Assembly (NCBI GenBank): GCA_903832325.1
Contig: CAILBC010000036.1
Coordinates: forward strand, 124,001 to 188,000
Reading direction: 5' to 3'
Source of the DNA: an uncultured Sphingomonadales bacterium
Lineage (GTDB): Bacteria > Pseudomonadota > Alphaproteobacteria > Sphingomonadales > Sphingomonadaceae
Length of the DNA stretch: 64,000 bases
Made by a program: the position numbers and the translations under genes. Below the pieces are notes generated by a model, which had not been told where the DNA came from, made no database searches, and saw only the letters and a program-made list of their open reading frames with translations. Positions 25,428 to 34,741 of the stretch are shown here, in pieces; position 1 is the stretch's first letter; every line of letters begins with the position of its first letter.

Positions 25428-26513
25428 ATGCCGGTCTATGAATTGCTCGATGGCAAGCTTTCCGCTGCCAATCCCACGCACTTTCACGCCGAGGGCCTGA
25501 GGGAGCGCCAGGATATCCAGCGCATGCTGCGCGAACAAATCTCTGTGCTCGGCGATGACCTGTTTGTGCTGGCCGAGGAATATGGCGGCTGGGTCGACAG
25601 CAATCGTCGCATTGACCTGTTGTGCATCGACAGCGACGCCAATCTGGTGGTGGTCGAATTGAAGCGTGACGACTCTGCTCACATGGAGCTTCAGGCGCTG
25701 CGCTATGCCGCTATGGTAGCACGGATGACATTCAGCGAGGCGGTTGTCGCGCATGCCGAATTTCGCCGAAGGTGCGGTTTAGATGGCGACGAGGCGGAAG
25801 CTGCTATACTTGCATTCCTGCGTTGGGATGAAGCTGTTGAGGATGATTTCGCAAAGGCAGTTCGGGTTGTCTTAGCTTCCGCAGAATTTGGCAAAGAATT
25901 GACGACAGCTGTCCTTTGGCTGCGCGATCAAGGTATTGATATCGTTTGTATTCGTTTAAGCCCAAGTAAGCTGTCAGACGGGCGAATGCTGCTAGATGTA
26001 CAACAGATTATCCCTTTGCCAGAAGCTGCTGAATTCCAGACTCAGATAGGTTTTAAGCGGCAAGCTGAAATAAAGGGGCGCGTAGAGCGGCACGAGCTGC
26101 GATACCTATTTTGGCAAAGTCTTCTCAAACGCGCTGCTGAAAAAACAACTCTTCACGCGCACATCATGCCCAGAGAATCAACATGGCTTAGTGTCAGACT
26201 TGGCAGGGATGGAATGCAACTGGGATATTCATTGAGGGCGTTCGACAATAATGTCAGCCTTTGGATGACCAATAAGAAGCATTATTTTGACGCACTTTTT
26301 GTAAAAAAGGACGAAATAGAGCGCGAGTTTGGAGAGAGTTTGGGGTGGAGTGAAAATGTGGGGAAAAACGGGGCAGCCATATATTACGAGATGCCAGGAG
26401 GTTATAAGTCTTCTGCAGATCAATTTGACGGTATTCAAAATGAGATGGTCGATCGAATGATCCGACTCGATCAGGTATTGCGGTCGCGCATCATGGCATT
26501 GCCGCAATCTTGA
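25428..26513 (+). CDS. NucS-like PD-(D/E)XK protein with DUF4268
   Basis: A 361-residue protein. The N-terminal domain has a PD-(D/E)XK core of the NucS/EndoMS type: RIDLLCID (about residue 60) and LVVVELKRD (about 76), followed by QALRYAA. The C-terminal half (about 210-350), with LRYLFWQSLLKR, TWLSVRLG and YSLRAFDNNVSLW, matches DUF4268. The second half is noticeably AT-richer than its neighbours, which suggests a separate origin. It ends just before hsdR. DUF4268 proteins often accompany restriction systems, but whether this one cleaves DNA is unproven. Confidence 0.8.
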   Translation: MPVYELLDGKLSAANPTHFHAEGLRERQDIQRMLREQISVLGDDLFVLAEEYGGWVDSNRRIDLLCIDSDANLVVVELKRDDSAHMELQALRYAAMVARMTFSEAVVAHAEFRRRCGLDGDEAEAAILAFLRWDEAVEDDFAKAVRVVLASAEFGKELTTAVLWLRDQGIDIVCIRLSPSKLSDGRMLLDVQQIIPLPEAAEFQTQIGFKRQAEIKGRVERHELRYLFWQSLLKRAAEKTTLHAHIMPRESTWLSVRLGRDGMQLGYSLRAFDNNVSLWMTNKKHYFDALFVKKDEIEREFGESLGWSENVGKNGAAIYYEMPGGYKSSADQFDGIQNEMVDRMIRLDQVLRSRIMALPQS

Positions 26514-26521
26514 GGTCTTAC

Positions 26522-29500
26522 ATGAGCCTGCACAAGGAAATCAGCTTCGAGGACGAAATCTGCGACGATCTGGCCGCAGGAGGCTGGCTTTATGAAGCAG
26601 GCTCTGCCGCGCGTTACGATCGCGCACGGGCGTTGTTCATCGAGGATTTGCAGACCTGGCTGGAAACAACCCAACCGCAGACATGGGAAGCCCTGACCAA
26701 ATCGCACGGCGGAGCCGCCATCGAAGTCTTGGCCGATCGCATTCGCAAATCGCTGGATGATCGCGGAACGCTCGATGTGCTGCGCTATGGTGTCGAACTG
26801 ATCGGGGTGAGGGGCCTGGTCAGCCTGGCCCAGTTTGCGCCGGCATCTGGCATGAACCCTCAGATTGTCGCACGTTATGAAGCAAATCGGCTGCGTGTGG
26901 TGCGCCAGGTCCGATATTCCCGTGCCAATGAGAACTGCATCGACATCGTCCTGTTCCTCAACGGCATTCCTGTCGCCACCGTCGAACTGAAAACCAATTT
27001 CACCCAGACGGTTGGCGATGCGGTTGACCAGTACCGGTTTGACCGCAATCCGAAGGGGGAGCCGCTGCTGACTTTTGCCACCGGCGCGCTGGTCCACTTC
27101 GCGGTGAGCAACCGCGACGTGATGATGACCGCAAAGTTGGAGGGTGGCGCGACACGTTTCCTGCCGTTCAATCGCGGCAACCACGGCGGGGCGGGAAATG
27201 CTGCCGATGGGTCAGGGCATCCGACCGCCTATCTGTGGCAGGAAATCTGGCAGCGTGACAGCTGGCTGGAAATCATCGGCCGATACATGATCGCCAAGCG
27301 GGACAAGAAGAAACAGATCAGCGGGGTGATCTTCCCTCGATATCATCAGCTTGATGCCACGCGAAAGCTGCGAGCGCAGGTCAAGGCCGAAGGGGCCGGC
27401 GGGCGTTTTTTGATCCAGCACAGCGCCGGGTCTGGCAAAACCAACAGCATCGCATGGACCGCGCATTTTCTGGCCGATCTGCATGATGCAACCGACGCCA
27501 AGATTTTTTCCAGCGTGATCGTCGTGTCCGACCGCAACGTGATTGATGCCCAGTTGCAGGAAGCGCTGTTCGAGTTTGAACGCACCAAGGGCGTGGTCGC
27601 GACCATCACCAGCGAAAGCGGCAGCAAAAGCGCCGCGCTGGCTGAGGCGCTGGATGGCGGTAAGAAGATCATTGTCTGCACCATGCAGACTTTTCCCTTT
27701 GCGCTGGAGGCCGTGCGCGATCGTGCCGCGGCGCAGGACAAGCGCTTTGCGGTGATTGCTGATGAGGCGCACAGCAGCCAGGCAGGCGCCACCGCCGCCC
27801 ATCTGAAAGCCGTACTGACGCCTGAAGAAATTGCAGAAATCAGCGATGGTGGTGAAATCAGCAGCGAAGACTTGCTGGCTGCGCAGATGGCTGCCCGCGC
27901 GGCCAAGGATGGCGTGACCTATGTGGCATTCACCGCCACGCCCAAAACGAAGACGATGGAGCTCTTCGGGCGCCGACCCAATCCCGACCTGCCGGCGAGC
28001 GACACGAATAAGCCCGCCCCGTTCCATGTCTATTCCATGCGGCAGGCGATCGAAGAGGGTTTCATCCTCGACGTTCTGAAGAATTACACGCCCTACAAAC
28101 TGGCGTTCAAGCTGGCCAATGACGGCGAGGAATGGGACGAGCTGGAGGTCGAAAAAAGCGCTGCCATGAAGGGCATCATGCGCTGGGTCCGGCTGCACCC
28201 CTATAACATCTCGCAAAAGGTGCAGATCGTCGTCGAGCATTTCCGTGAAAACGTGGCGCCGTTGCTGAATGGTCAGGCCAAGGCAATGGTGGTGCTGGGC
28301 AGTCGGATTGAGGCGGTGCGCTGGCAATTGGCGATTGACCGATACATCAAATCGCAGGGCTATCGCATGGCGACCATGGTGGCCTTTTCCGGTGAGGTGA
28401 ATGACCCCGATAGCGATGGCGAGGCGTTCACCGAAACCAGCGCAAGGCTGAACCCGACACTCAAGGGCCGGGACATTCGCGAAGCCTTCACCGACGATGA
28501 CGCCAAGCTGTTGCTGGTGGCCAACAAGTTCCAGACCGGCTTCGACCAGCCGTTGCTGTGCGGCATGTATGTCGATCGGCGCCTCGCTGGCATTCAGGCC
28601 GTGCAGACGCTGTCACGGCTCAACCGTGCCCATCCCGGCAAAGACACGACTTATGTCCTCGATTTCGTGAACAGCTCTGAAGACGTGCTGGAGGCGTTCC
28701 GCACCTATTACGAGACTGCGGAAATCGAGGCCGCGACCAACCCCGATATGATCTTTGACATGCGCGCCAAGCTCGACGCATCGGGACACTATGACACGTT
28801 CGAGGTAGAGCGGCTGGTGCGGGTCGAGCTAGACCCCCATGCGACCCAGGGGCAGCTGATCGGGGCTCTGGAGCCAGTCGCGCAGCGGTTGCTGGTGCAA
28901 TACCGAGACGCAAGCAACCGGTTGCGCGATGCCCTGGCACGCAACGATAAGAAGGCAACCGATGATGCGCGGGAAGAGGTCAACGCCCTGCTGCTGTTCA
29001 AGGGCGATATGCAGGCGTTCGTGCGTTTGTACACCTTCCTGTCGCAGATTTTTGACTACGGCAGCACCGATATCGAAAAGCGGTTCATGTTTTACAAGCG
29101 CTTGGTACCCTTGCTGGAATTCGGCCGGGAACGCGAAACCGTTGATCTGTCGGGCGTGCGGCTGACCCATCACAACCTGAAGGATGAAGGGAAGCGCGAT
29201 CTGCAAGTTGGGGCTGACCGTGGCACGCTGGCCCCGATCAGCGACGTGGGCACCGGGGGCGTGCAGGACAAGCAAAAGGCTCTGCTGGCCGAGATCATCG
29301 CGAAAGTGAACGAGCTGTTCGACGGCGACCTGACCGACGACGACCAGCTGATTTATGTGAACAACGTTCTGAAGGGCAAGCTGCTGGAATCAGAGGTCCT
29401 GCGGGTTCAGGCCCAGAACAATTCCAAGGCCCAGTTCGCGTCATCGCCGGCACTGGCCAACGAAATCCTGAACGCGATCATGGACGCCCTGACAGCCCAC

Positions 29501-29608
29501 GAAACGATGAGCAGCCAGGCGCTCAACAGCCAGAAGGTACGCGAGGGGTTGAAAGACATCCTGCTTGGGCCAGGGCAGCTTTATGAGGCGTTGCGGAGTG
29601 AAGCGTAG
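26522..29608 (+). CDS. hsdR: HsdR, type I restriction endonuclease/translocase subunit
   Basis: About 1028 residues from the ATG at 26522, which has AGG seven bases upstream; the TTG at 26510 in the track is less likely. The N-terminal nuclease core is IDIVLFLNGIPVATVELKTN. A DEAD/DEAH-type motor follows with Walker A SAGSGKTNS (about residue 301), DEAH in VIADEAHSSQ (about 412), and the helicase motifs VAFTATPKT and LLLVANKFQTGFDQPLL. The helical C-terminus binds the M2S core. It cuts DNA after translocation. It is separated from hsdMS by four accessory genes. Confidence 0.96.
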   Translation: MSLHKEISFEDEICDDLAAGGWLYEAGSAARYDRARALFIEDLQTWLETTQPQTWEALTKSHGGAAIEVLADRIRKSLDDRGTLDVLRYGVELIGVRGLVSLAQFAPASGMNPQIVARYEANRLRVVRQVRYSRANENCIDIVLFLNGIPVATVELKTNFTQTVGDAVDQYRFDRNPKGEPLLTFATGALVHFAVSNRDVMMTAKLEGGATRFLPFNRGNHGGAGNAADGSGHPTAYLWQEIWQRDSWLEIIGRYMIAKRDKKKQISGVIFPRYHQLDATRKLRAQVKAEGAGGRFLIQHSAGSGKTNSIAWTAHFLADLHDATDAKIFSSVIVVSDRNVIDAQLQEALFEFERTKGVVATITSESGSKSAALAEALDGGKKIIVCTMQTFPFALEAVRDRAAAQDKRFAVIADEAHSSQAGATAAHLKAVLTPEEIAEISDGGEISSEDLLAAQMAARAAKDGVTYVAFTATPKTKTMELFGRRPNPDLPASDTNKPAPFHVYSMRQAIEEGFILDVLKNYTPYKLAFKLANDGEEWDELEVEKSAAMKGIMRWVRLHPYNISQKVQIVVEHFRENVAPLLNGQAKAMVVLGSRIEAVRWQLAIDRYIKSQGYRMATMVAFSGEVNDPDSDGEAFTETSARLNPTLKGRDIREAFTDDDAKLLLVANKFQTGFDQPLLCGMYVDRRLAGIQAVQTLSRLNRAHPGKDTTYVLDFVNSSEDVLEAFRTYYETAEIEAATNPDMIFDMRAKLDASGHYDTFEVERLVRVELDPHATQGQLIGALEPVAQRLLVQYRDASNRLRDALARNDKKATDDAREEVNALLLFKGDMQAFVRLYTFLSQIFDYGSTDIEKRFMFYKRLVPLLEFGRERETVDLSGVRLTHHNLKDEGKRDLQVGADRGTLAPISDVGTGGVQDKQKALLAEIIAKVNELFDGDLTDDDQLIYVNNVLKGKLLESEVLRVQAQNNSKAQFASSPALANEILNAIMDALTAHETMSSQALNSQKVREGLKDILLGPGQLYEALRSEA

Positions 29609-29702
29609 GGCGGCCGTTGGACTGCGGTCTCCGGACAAACGCTTCGTCAAACGTCCTACATGCGGCCTAAATGCCGTCGCAATTTCGGGTTGGGAGTGAA
29701 AA

Positions 29703-30965
29703 ATGAAGGAAACGCTCTTCTGTTCACTCAATTTCGCCTCCATCGCTGCACACATTCGAGAGGCACAATATTCGGTATGCTATGCTGCGCCAGGCATTCA
29801 GACCGAGCTTGCGAATGCCATGGCAGAGGTTGCCGCGCGGAAAGCGCCCCCGCCGATCGCAGTCTGCCTTGATTTTGATGAGCACGTCATGCGGATGGGT
29901 TTTGGCGAACTCGGTGCTGTCAAGACACTACGGGATGCCGGGATTGTCGTGACCTCGACGCCGGGTTTGCGAACTGGTCTGCTGATCGTCGACCACCAAG
30001 GCTACATTTTCACACCAACCGCACTTTACCTTGAGCCTGATGGGCGCGCAACGGACGCACCAAACGCCATGCGTCTGTCAAAGGATCAGGTATCCGAGGC
30101 TCTGGCTCGGCTTTCCCCGGCGGCGAACGCAATGGCTCTTATCATGGCCAAAACAGAAAAAGAGCGAGATCGCATTCGTGACCAGGCCCCTGAAATGGCC
30201 TCAGAGCCCGTCGAAGATGAAGCGTTTCAGAATGTTGAGCGCCGGTTGGCCGAAGCGCCTCCCGCACGATTTGACGTCACCAGGCAGGTCAATGTGTTCA
30301 GCGCTTATCTGCAATACGTTGAACTCAGCTTGACCGGTGCGGCGATCCAGCGTCAGCGCATTGTAATCCCGCCAGTGATTCAACAGCTCGGTGCTGGCAA
30401 AGACATTGAAAAGCGGCTGCGGACCACTTTCGATTTGATCGAAAAGGACGGGAATCTCTCGTCCAAGAAGCTCGATGACAGGCTCCAACAGATTAGGAGG
30501 GATTTCACGCCATCTCTTGGAAAGGGCCACGGCCGTGTCGTGCTCAAGGCAAAGAAGCTTATATTGGAACAGCGGCTTGATGCATTTAGAGAAGAGTTGA
30601 AAGCGCATCTGGAAAATGTGAAGCATGAATTGCAGAAAGCACTGGATACCTCAAGAGAGCAGATAATCAATTATTATATCCCATTCATCCTGGCCAATCC
30701 GCCAGACAGGATGCATGGGCAATTCTTGAAAATTGACGAGCATGGGGCTGGCATATTTCTTGGTATGGAACTCGACCGTGTTTTTCCAACGGTGGAAAGT
30801 CTCGTTCAAAAGATGCAACTTGAGGTCCTTTACAAAGACCTGACCTATGAAACCCTCACGGGCAATGGATTCCTTGCAGAGGTCAAAAAGGCTTTTCCGC
30901 AAATTGAATGGGACAAACCTTACCATGACTTCAAGGCTGCAGGTGAAACATTGCACCAACCTTGA
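29703..30965 (+). CDS. Unknown protein with PLD-like N-terminus and coiled coil
   Basis: A 420-residue protein 95 bp after hsdR on the same strand. Residues about 15-115 look like a phospholipase D-like unit: HIREAQYSVCYAAPGIQTEL, PPPIAVCLDFDEHVMRMGFG, LRDAGIVVTSTPGLRTGLLIVDHQGYIFTPTALYLE. No complete HxK(x)4D motif is present, so it may be a non-catalytic PLD fold. The C-terminal half has a long charged helix (LEQRLDAFREELKAHLENV) and no clear domain afterwards. I do not recognise a named family. Position at the end of an R-M operon and before Zorya suggests a defence role. Confidence 0.6.
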   Translation: MKETLFCSLNFASIAAHIREAQYSVCYAAPGIQTELANAMAEVAARKAPPPIAVCLDFDEHVMRMGFGELGAVKTLRDAGIVVTSTPGLRTGLLIVDHQGYIFTPTALYLEPDGRATDAPNAMRLSKDQVSEALARLSPAANAMALIMAKTEKERDRIRDQAPEMASEPVEDEAFQNVERRLAEAPPARFDVTRQVNVFSAYLQYVELSLTGAAIQRQRIVIPPVIQQLGAGKDIEKRLRTTFDLIEKDGNLSSKKLDDRLQQIRRDFTPSLGKGHGRVVLKAKKLILEQRLDAFREELKAHLENVKHELQKALDTSREQIINYYIPFILANPPDRMHGQFLKIDEHGAGIFLGMELDRVFPTVESLVQKMQLEVLYKDLTYETLTGNGFLAEVKKAFPQIEWDKPYHDFKAAGETLHQP

Positions 30966-31082
30966 TGCAAACAAGTCATTTCCTACAAAAATCGGATACA
31001 AATTTCCTCAGTTGTCGTTCTCTCTCCTGGCCAACTCGTGTCCGAACTTGGCATCGCCAATCAGTCACTTTATCTCTGATAT

Positions 31083-34000
31083 CTATTTCTCAACAGGCGG
31101 GACATAGGTGATGGTACAGCCCCGGCGCAGATCAAATAGTGCCTCCAGCCCTCGTCCCAGCATCAGTATATGCTGGACGGTGGTGTCATCCTGTCGGTTC
31201 TCATCGATCTCAACAGAGCGATCATGGAAATCGTCCGTGCGATCGGTTCGGTGATGGCGCCGAACCAGGTGAAGGCGGGTCTGTTGTCCCTGGAACGATC
31301 GGGCGAATAGCTCCCCGATCTGTCGGCGGCAGTGCATGTCGTCACCATCGCCGTCGACATCCGCGGAATATTCAATGACCAATTGCTCCAATGAATTTGC
31401 GGCCTTGGCCAGCAGAGACGCAAATTGGATTTGCGCACCACGCGCATTGTGCGAGCCCAGGCTGTAGGGATCGATCACCCTAACGCACTGGATGGCTTTA
31501 CCCTTGAACAGCCCAAGAATTTCTGTGGTTGGGCGTTGCTCACCAGTACCCCTGCGCCAAATCTTTACACCTGCATCTTGCGCGATTTTTGGAAGGCTGA
31601 GTGTTGACCGTAGCTGCGGCACGACCGGCTCAGTCGCCGGCACGGTGAGCGTAGGCGCAGAGCTTTCATCTTTTGTTGGCTCTTGATCCTCCGCCTGATC
31701 TGGGCCGTCGACACCAAAGGCCACGTGACGGAACAGATCGTTGAGATCGCCTTCATTCGCATCCGGCGGGAAAAACAGGTCTTGGCTGAGTTGGCGCTTG
31801 CGTTCGATCAAAGCGTCAAGCTGGAGGTCGAAGCTGGATGGGCCGATGACATGATCAGGATGCACCGCCATCGGCAGGTAGACGAACACTTCCTTTTTCT
31901 GCCCGATCCGGAAGACCCGGTCTGTGGCCTGATCTTCGACGGCGGGGTTCCACCATCTGGACAAGTGGATGACGTGGTTCGCGGCCGTCAGGGTCAGGCC
32001 AACCCCACCCGCCTTGGGCGACAGGATCATGACGTCGAATTGCCCTGGCCGCGATTGGAACGCATTCACAATCTGCTGCCGCTTTACCCCTGGAACCTCC
32101 CCGCTGATGCGGGCTGGCACGTTGGGCAAATTAAACCGGCTCTGGATGAGGGTCGCCAACTTGTCCTGCATGGCCAGGTCTTCAACGAAGATCAGCGCCT
32201 TTTCGCCCTTATCTGCAATCTTTTTAATGACTTCCAGCAGGCATGACAGGCGCGCCGAGTCTTGTGCGTAAGCGTCCAAATCAGCGGGCGCTGTCCTTGG
32301 ATCGAGGGGATGCAACGATATGCCGCGCATTTTGGAGAGTGTGGACAAGATGCCACCTTTGCCGATTGTACCGCTACTGCTCGCAGCTGCAGCTTGGACG
32401 ACGACTTCGCGGTAGGCCCTTGCCTGCAGCGGGGGCATCTCGATCTTGAAGGGGACGATCGTCTTGGTCGGCAGGTCTGTCAGAATGTCCTTTTTCATCC
32501 GGCGCAGAAGCATCGGCGGAACTGCGCCTTGAGGACTGCTGAGTCGCTCCTTGAGGCGTTCCAGCGCATCGCGGTCGCCTGGAGGGTGCCGACGCTCAAA
32601 CTCCCGGCTCGAACCAAGCGTGCCGGGCGCGATGACGTCCATGATCGACCACAAGTCCTGCAATCGGTTTTCGACAGGGGTGCCGGTCATGCCCAAAACG
32701 AAACGACCGTTGAGCGCCTGCGCCGCGCGCGTTACCTGGCTTGCCGGGTTCTTCAGCTTCTGGATTTCGTCGTAAATGACTGCCCCGAAACGAGTCTTGG
32801 CAAAGCTGAAATGGTAGTCCCGCATCGTCTCGTACGTGGTGAGCACAATGCCGGCATCCCGCCACGAGTCAGCGTTTAGCGCAGCGCGACCTGTCTCGAT
32901 GTCGCGCGCGGACAGACTATCCTGCTCTCGTAACTGTTTCAGCGATCCACCAAAGGCAAGGGCGATTCTGCCAAGCCGAGGCGCATTCAAATGCAACTCA
33001 ATCTCTTGCTGCCAGTTCCCAAGCAGACCAGTCGGCGCAACGATCAAGACGGGAGCCTGCGCAGTTTGCTGAGCATCCGCCTTGTCCTGCAACCACGCGA
33101 GGAATGCGATAGCCTGCAATGTTTTACCAAGGCCCATGTCATCGGCGAGCAGAACGCCTGGCAATCCACGTTGATAGGCCGATACCAACCAGTTCACGCC
33201 ATCGATCTGATGTGCCTTGAGTGTAGACTTTAGGCGGCCGGGGAGCGCGATCGGGCCGTTCTCAGCTCCCGGTTCCAATTCCGCTTCAGCAGAGTAGGCA
33301 ACCTCCTCAAAATTGTCCTTGACCACCAAGAAGAGTTTGCCGGCGGAAGGGAGTGGCGCCTCTGGCTCTGGCCCGCTTTGGGTTTCGTCCCGGGTCTGCG
33401 GCGCAGCATACGGCCGCAGGGCATCAATTGCCGCGATCGTCTGATCGTTCACGGGAATGAAGTGCGGCGGAGGCGCCTGATCCTCTTTGACCCGATTGGC
33501 TATGCCGTCGATATTGACTGTCGAAACACCGGATGAGTGCGCCTTATCCACTCGATCGATGAGATCATGCAGCGCCTCGGGACTTACGACGTAGTACTCA
33601 TCACCGACCCGGAGGCCGAATTTTTCAGGGAGCCAACGGTTCGTGACGCTGGGCACGAGCCATGGCAAAACAGGTGTGCGCCAGACATCGACGCCGGAAA
33701 CCCGAGCCGAAAATTGCTCAGTTTCCACAAACAGACGATCGAGCCCGATGGCCTCAGCCTGATCGTGTCCAAGCCGCTCTCGCAAGACACGACGGGGGTT
33801 AAGCACAAAGGCCCGGCGCTCTGTCTCCGGTGCATCCTGCAGCTTGCGGACAGCGTCCAGTGCTGGCCGCAAATTGGGGTCTACAAAGACGTACTCTCCA
33901 TTCTGAAGCACGTAGACGGGCCGGACGCCAGCCTCTCGGCGGAAGCGGTCATTGGCAAATAGCTTCTGGGAAGCCGGCGAGAGGATGCTGTCTGCATCTT

Positions 34001-34727
34001 CGTCGAGCACGCTGTCATCGCCCGAGAGCGAATTTGCGCCGAACAAGACGGGATCGAACTCGGTTGCCTCAGGCGTCAGGCTCCGCAGCTTCAACGATAG
34101 TCCGGAGGCGTAGTGAACCCGCATGTCGCGGAGATAGCCATCGGCTTCGACTTGCAACTCGGCGTCCGACGGCCATGCACGCTGCAATTCCGCCAACGCC
34201 TGAAAGCGTTCTGCTTTGGGCAGCGGGCTATCGAGCTGTCCCGCCGTGTTGTAGAGCGACCAAAGCGGTTCTGGTATTCTCCTCGGTCCGGCCTCTGTCT
34301 GGATGATTGCCCCCACGGGCTCAACTAAAGCTGCGTAACCACCAGGCTGGACCCATTTGCGCGCAATCCTGAATCTATCTTCATCGATGCGATGAATAGG
34401 CTTCAAGTCCAACGCGAGACGCGTTGGCGGCGGCATTCCAAGTTTCTCGGCGCACTGTGAGTCGATCCTGGCGATCGCAGACGGTGTAAGTGCGACATAG
34501 TCATGTGACAGACTTACAGCCGGTTCACCGCCTAGTGCGTCTGGCTCGGCAAGCAGGCGTAGTTCGGCCATTGCGTTGGCAATATCGGGGACGATGGATA
34601 ACCACTCGGCGACCGGGATAGCCTTGCCACCGTCAATGAGTTCGATTTTTCCGTTTTCACCGTCAAGTTCAAAACGGAACTGAGGGCCATGACTCGATCG
34701 CTGTTTGCGCCAGTTGAAGATAGCCAT
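31083..34727 (-). CDS. zorD: ZorD, Zorya type I SNF2-like helicase
   Basis: A 1214-residue SNF2/SWI2 helicase. The first 480 residues form a family-specific N-terminal region. The motor has Walker A DDMGLGKTLQAI (about residue 530), a DEIQ box in AVIYDEIQKLKNP, GMTGTPVENRLQD, then VILSPKAGGVGLTLTAANHVIHL and the final DRVFRIGQKK. Residues about 1030-1210 form an extra C-terminal domain with IDPYSLGSHNARGAQIQF and FHDRSVEI plus LGRGLEALFDL, which resembles the MITD1-type PLD fold. ZorD is the DNA effector of Zorya type I and acts after the ZorAB motor senses phage entry. It follows zorC by 14 bp. Confidence 0.88.
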   Translation of the reverse strand: MAIFNWRKQRSSHGPQFRFELDGENGKIELIDGGKAIPVAEWLSIVPDIANAMAELRLLAEPDALGGEPAVSLSHDYVALTPSAIARIDSQCAEKLGMPPPTRLALDLKPIHRIDEDRFRIARKWVQPGGYAALVEPVGAIIQTEAGPRRIPEPLWSLYNTAGQLDSPLPKAERFQALAELQRAWPSDAELQVEADGYLRDMRVHYASGLSLKLRSLTPEATEFDPVLFGANSLSGDDSVLDEDADSILSPASQKLFANDRFRREAGVRPVYVLQNGEYVFVDPNLRPALDAVRKLQDAPETERRAFVLNPRRVLRERLGHDQAEAIGLDRLFVETEQFSARVSGVDVWRTPVLPWLVPSVTNRWLPEKFGLRVGDEYYVVSPEALHDLIDRVDKAHSSGVSTVNIDGIANRVKEDQAPPPHFIPVNDQTIAAIDALRPYAAPQTRDETQSGPEPEAPLPSAGKLFLVVKDNFEEVAYSAEAELEPGAENGPIALPGRLKSTLKAHQIDGVNWLVSAYQRGLPGVLLADDMGLGKTLQAIAFLAWLQDKADAQQTAQAPVLIVAPTGLLGNWQQEIELHLNAPRLGRIALAFGGSLKQLREQDSLSARDIETGRAALNADSWRDAGIVLTTYETMRDYHFSFAKTRFGAVIYDEIQKLKNPASQVTRAAQALNGRFVLGMTGTPVENRLQDLWSIMDVIAPGTLGSSREFERRHPPGDRDALERLKERLSSPQGAVPPMLLRRMKKDILTDLPTKTIVPFKIEMPPLQARAYREVVVQAAAASSSGTIGKGGILSTLSKMRGISLHPLDPRTAPADLDAYAQDSARLSCLLEVIKKIADKGEKALIFVEDLAMQDKLATLIQSRFNLPNVPARISGEVPGVKRQQIVNAFQSRPGQFDVMILSPKAGGVGLTLTAANHVIHLSRWWNPAVEDQATDRVFRIGQKKEVFVYLPMAVHPDHVIGPSSFDLQLDALIERKRQLSQDLFFPPDANEGDLNDLFRHVAFGVDGPDQAEDQEPTKDESSAPTLTVPATEPVVPQLRSTLSLPKIAQDAGVKIWRRGTGEQRPTTEILGLFKGKAIQCVRVIDPYSLGSHNARGAQIQFASLLAKAANSLEQLVIEYSADVDGDGDDMHCRRQIGELFARSFQGQQTRLHLVRRHHRTDRTDDFHDRSVEIDENRQDDTTVQHILMLGRGLEALFDLRRGCTITYVPPVEK

Positions 34728-34741
34728 CCCTCGTTGGTCCT

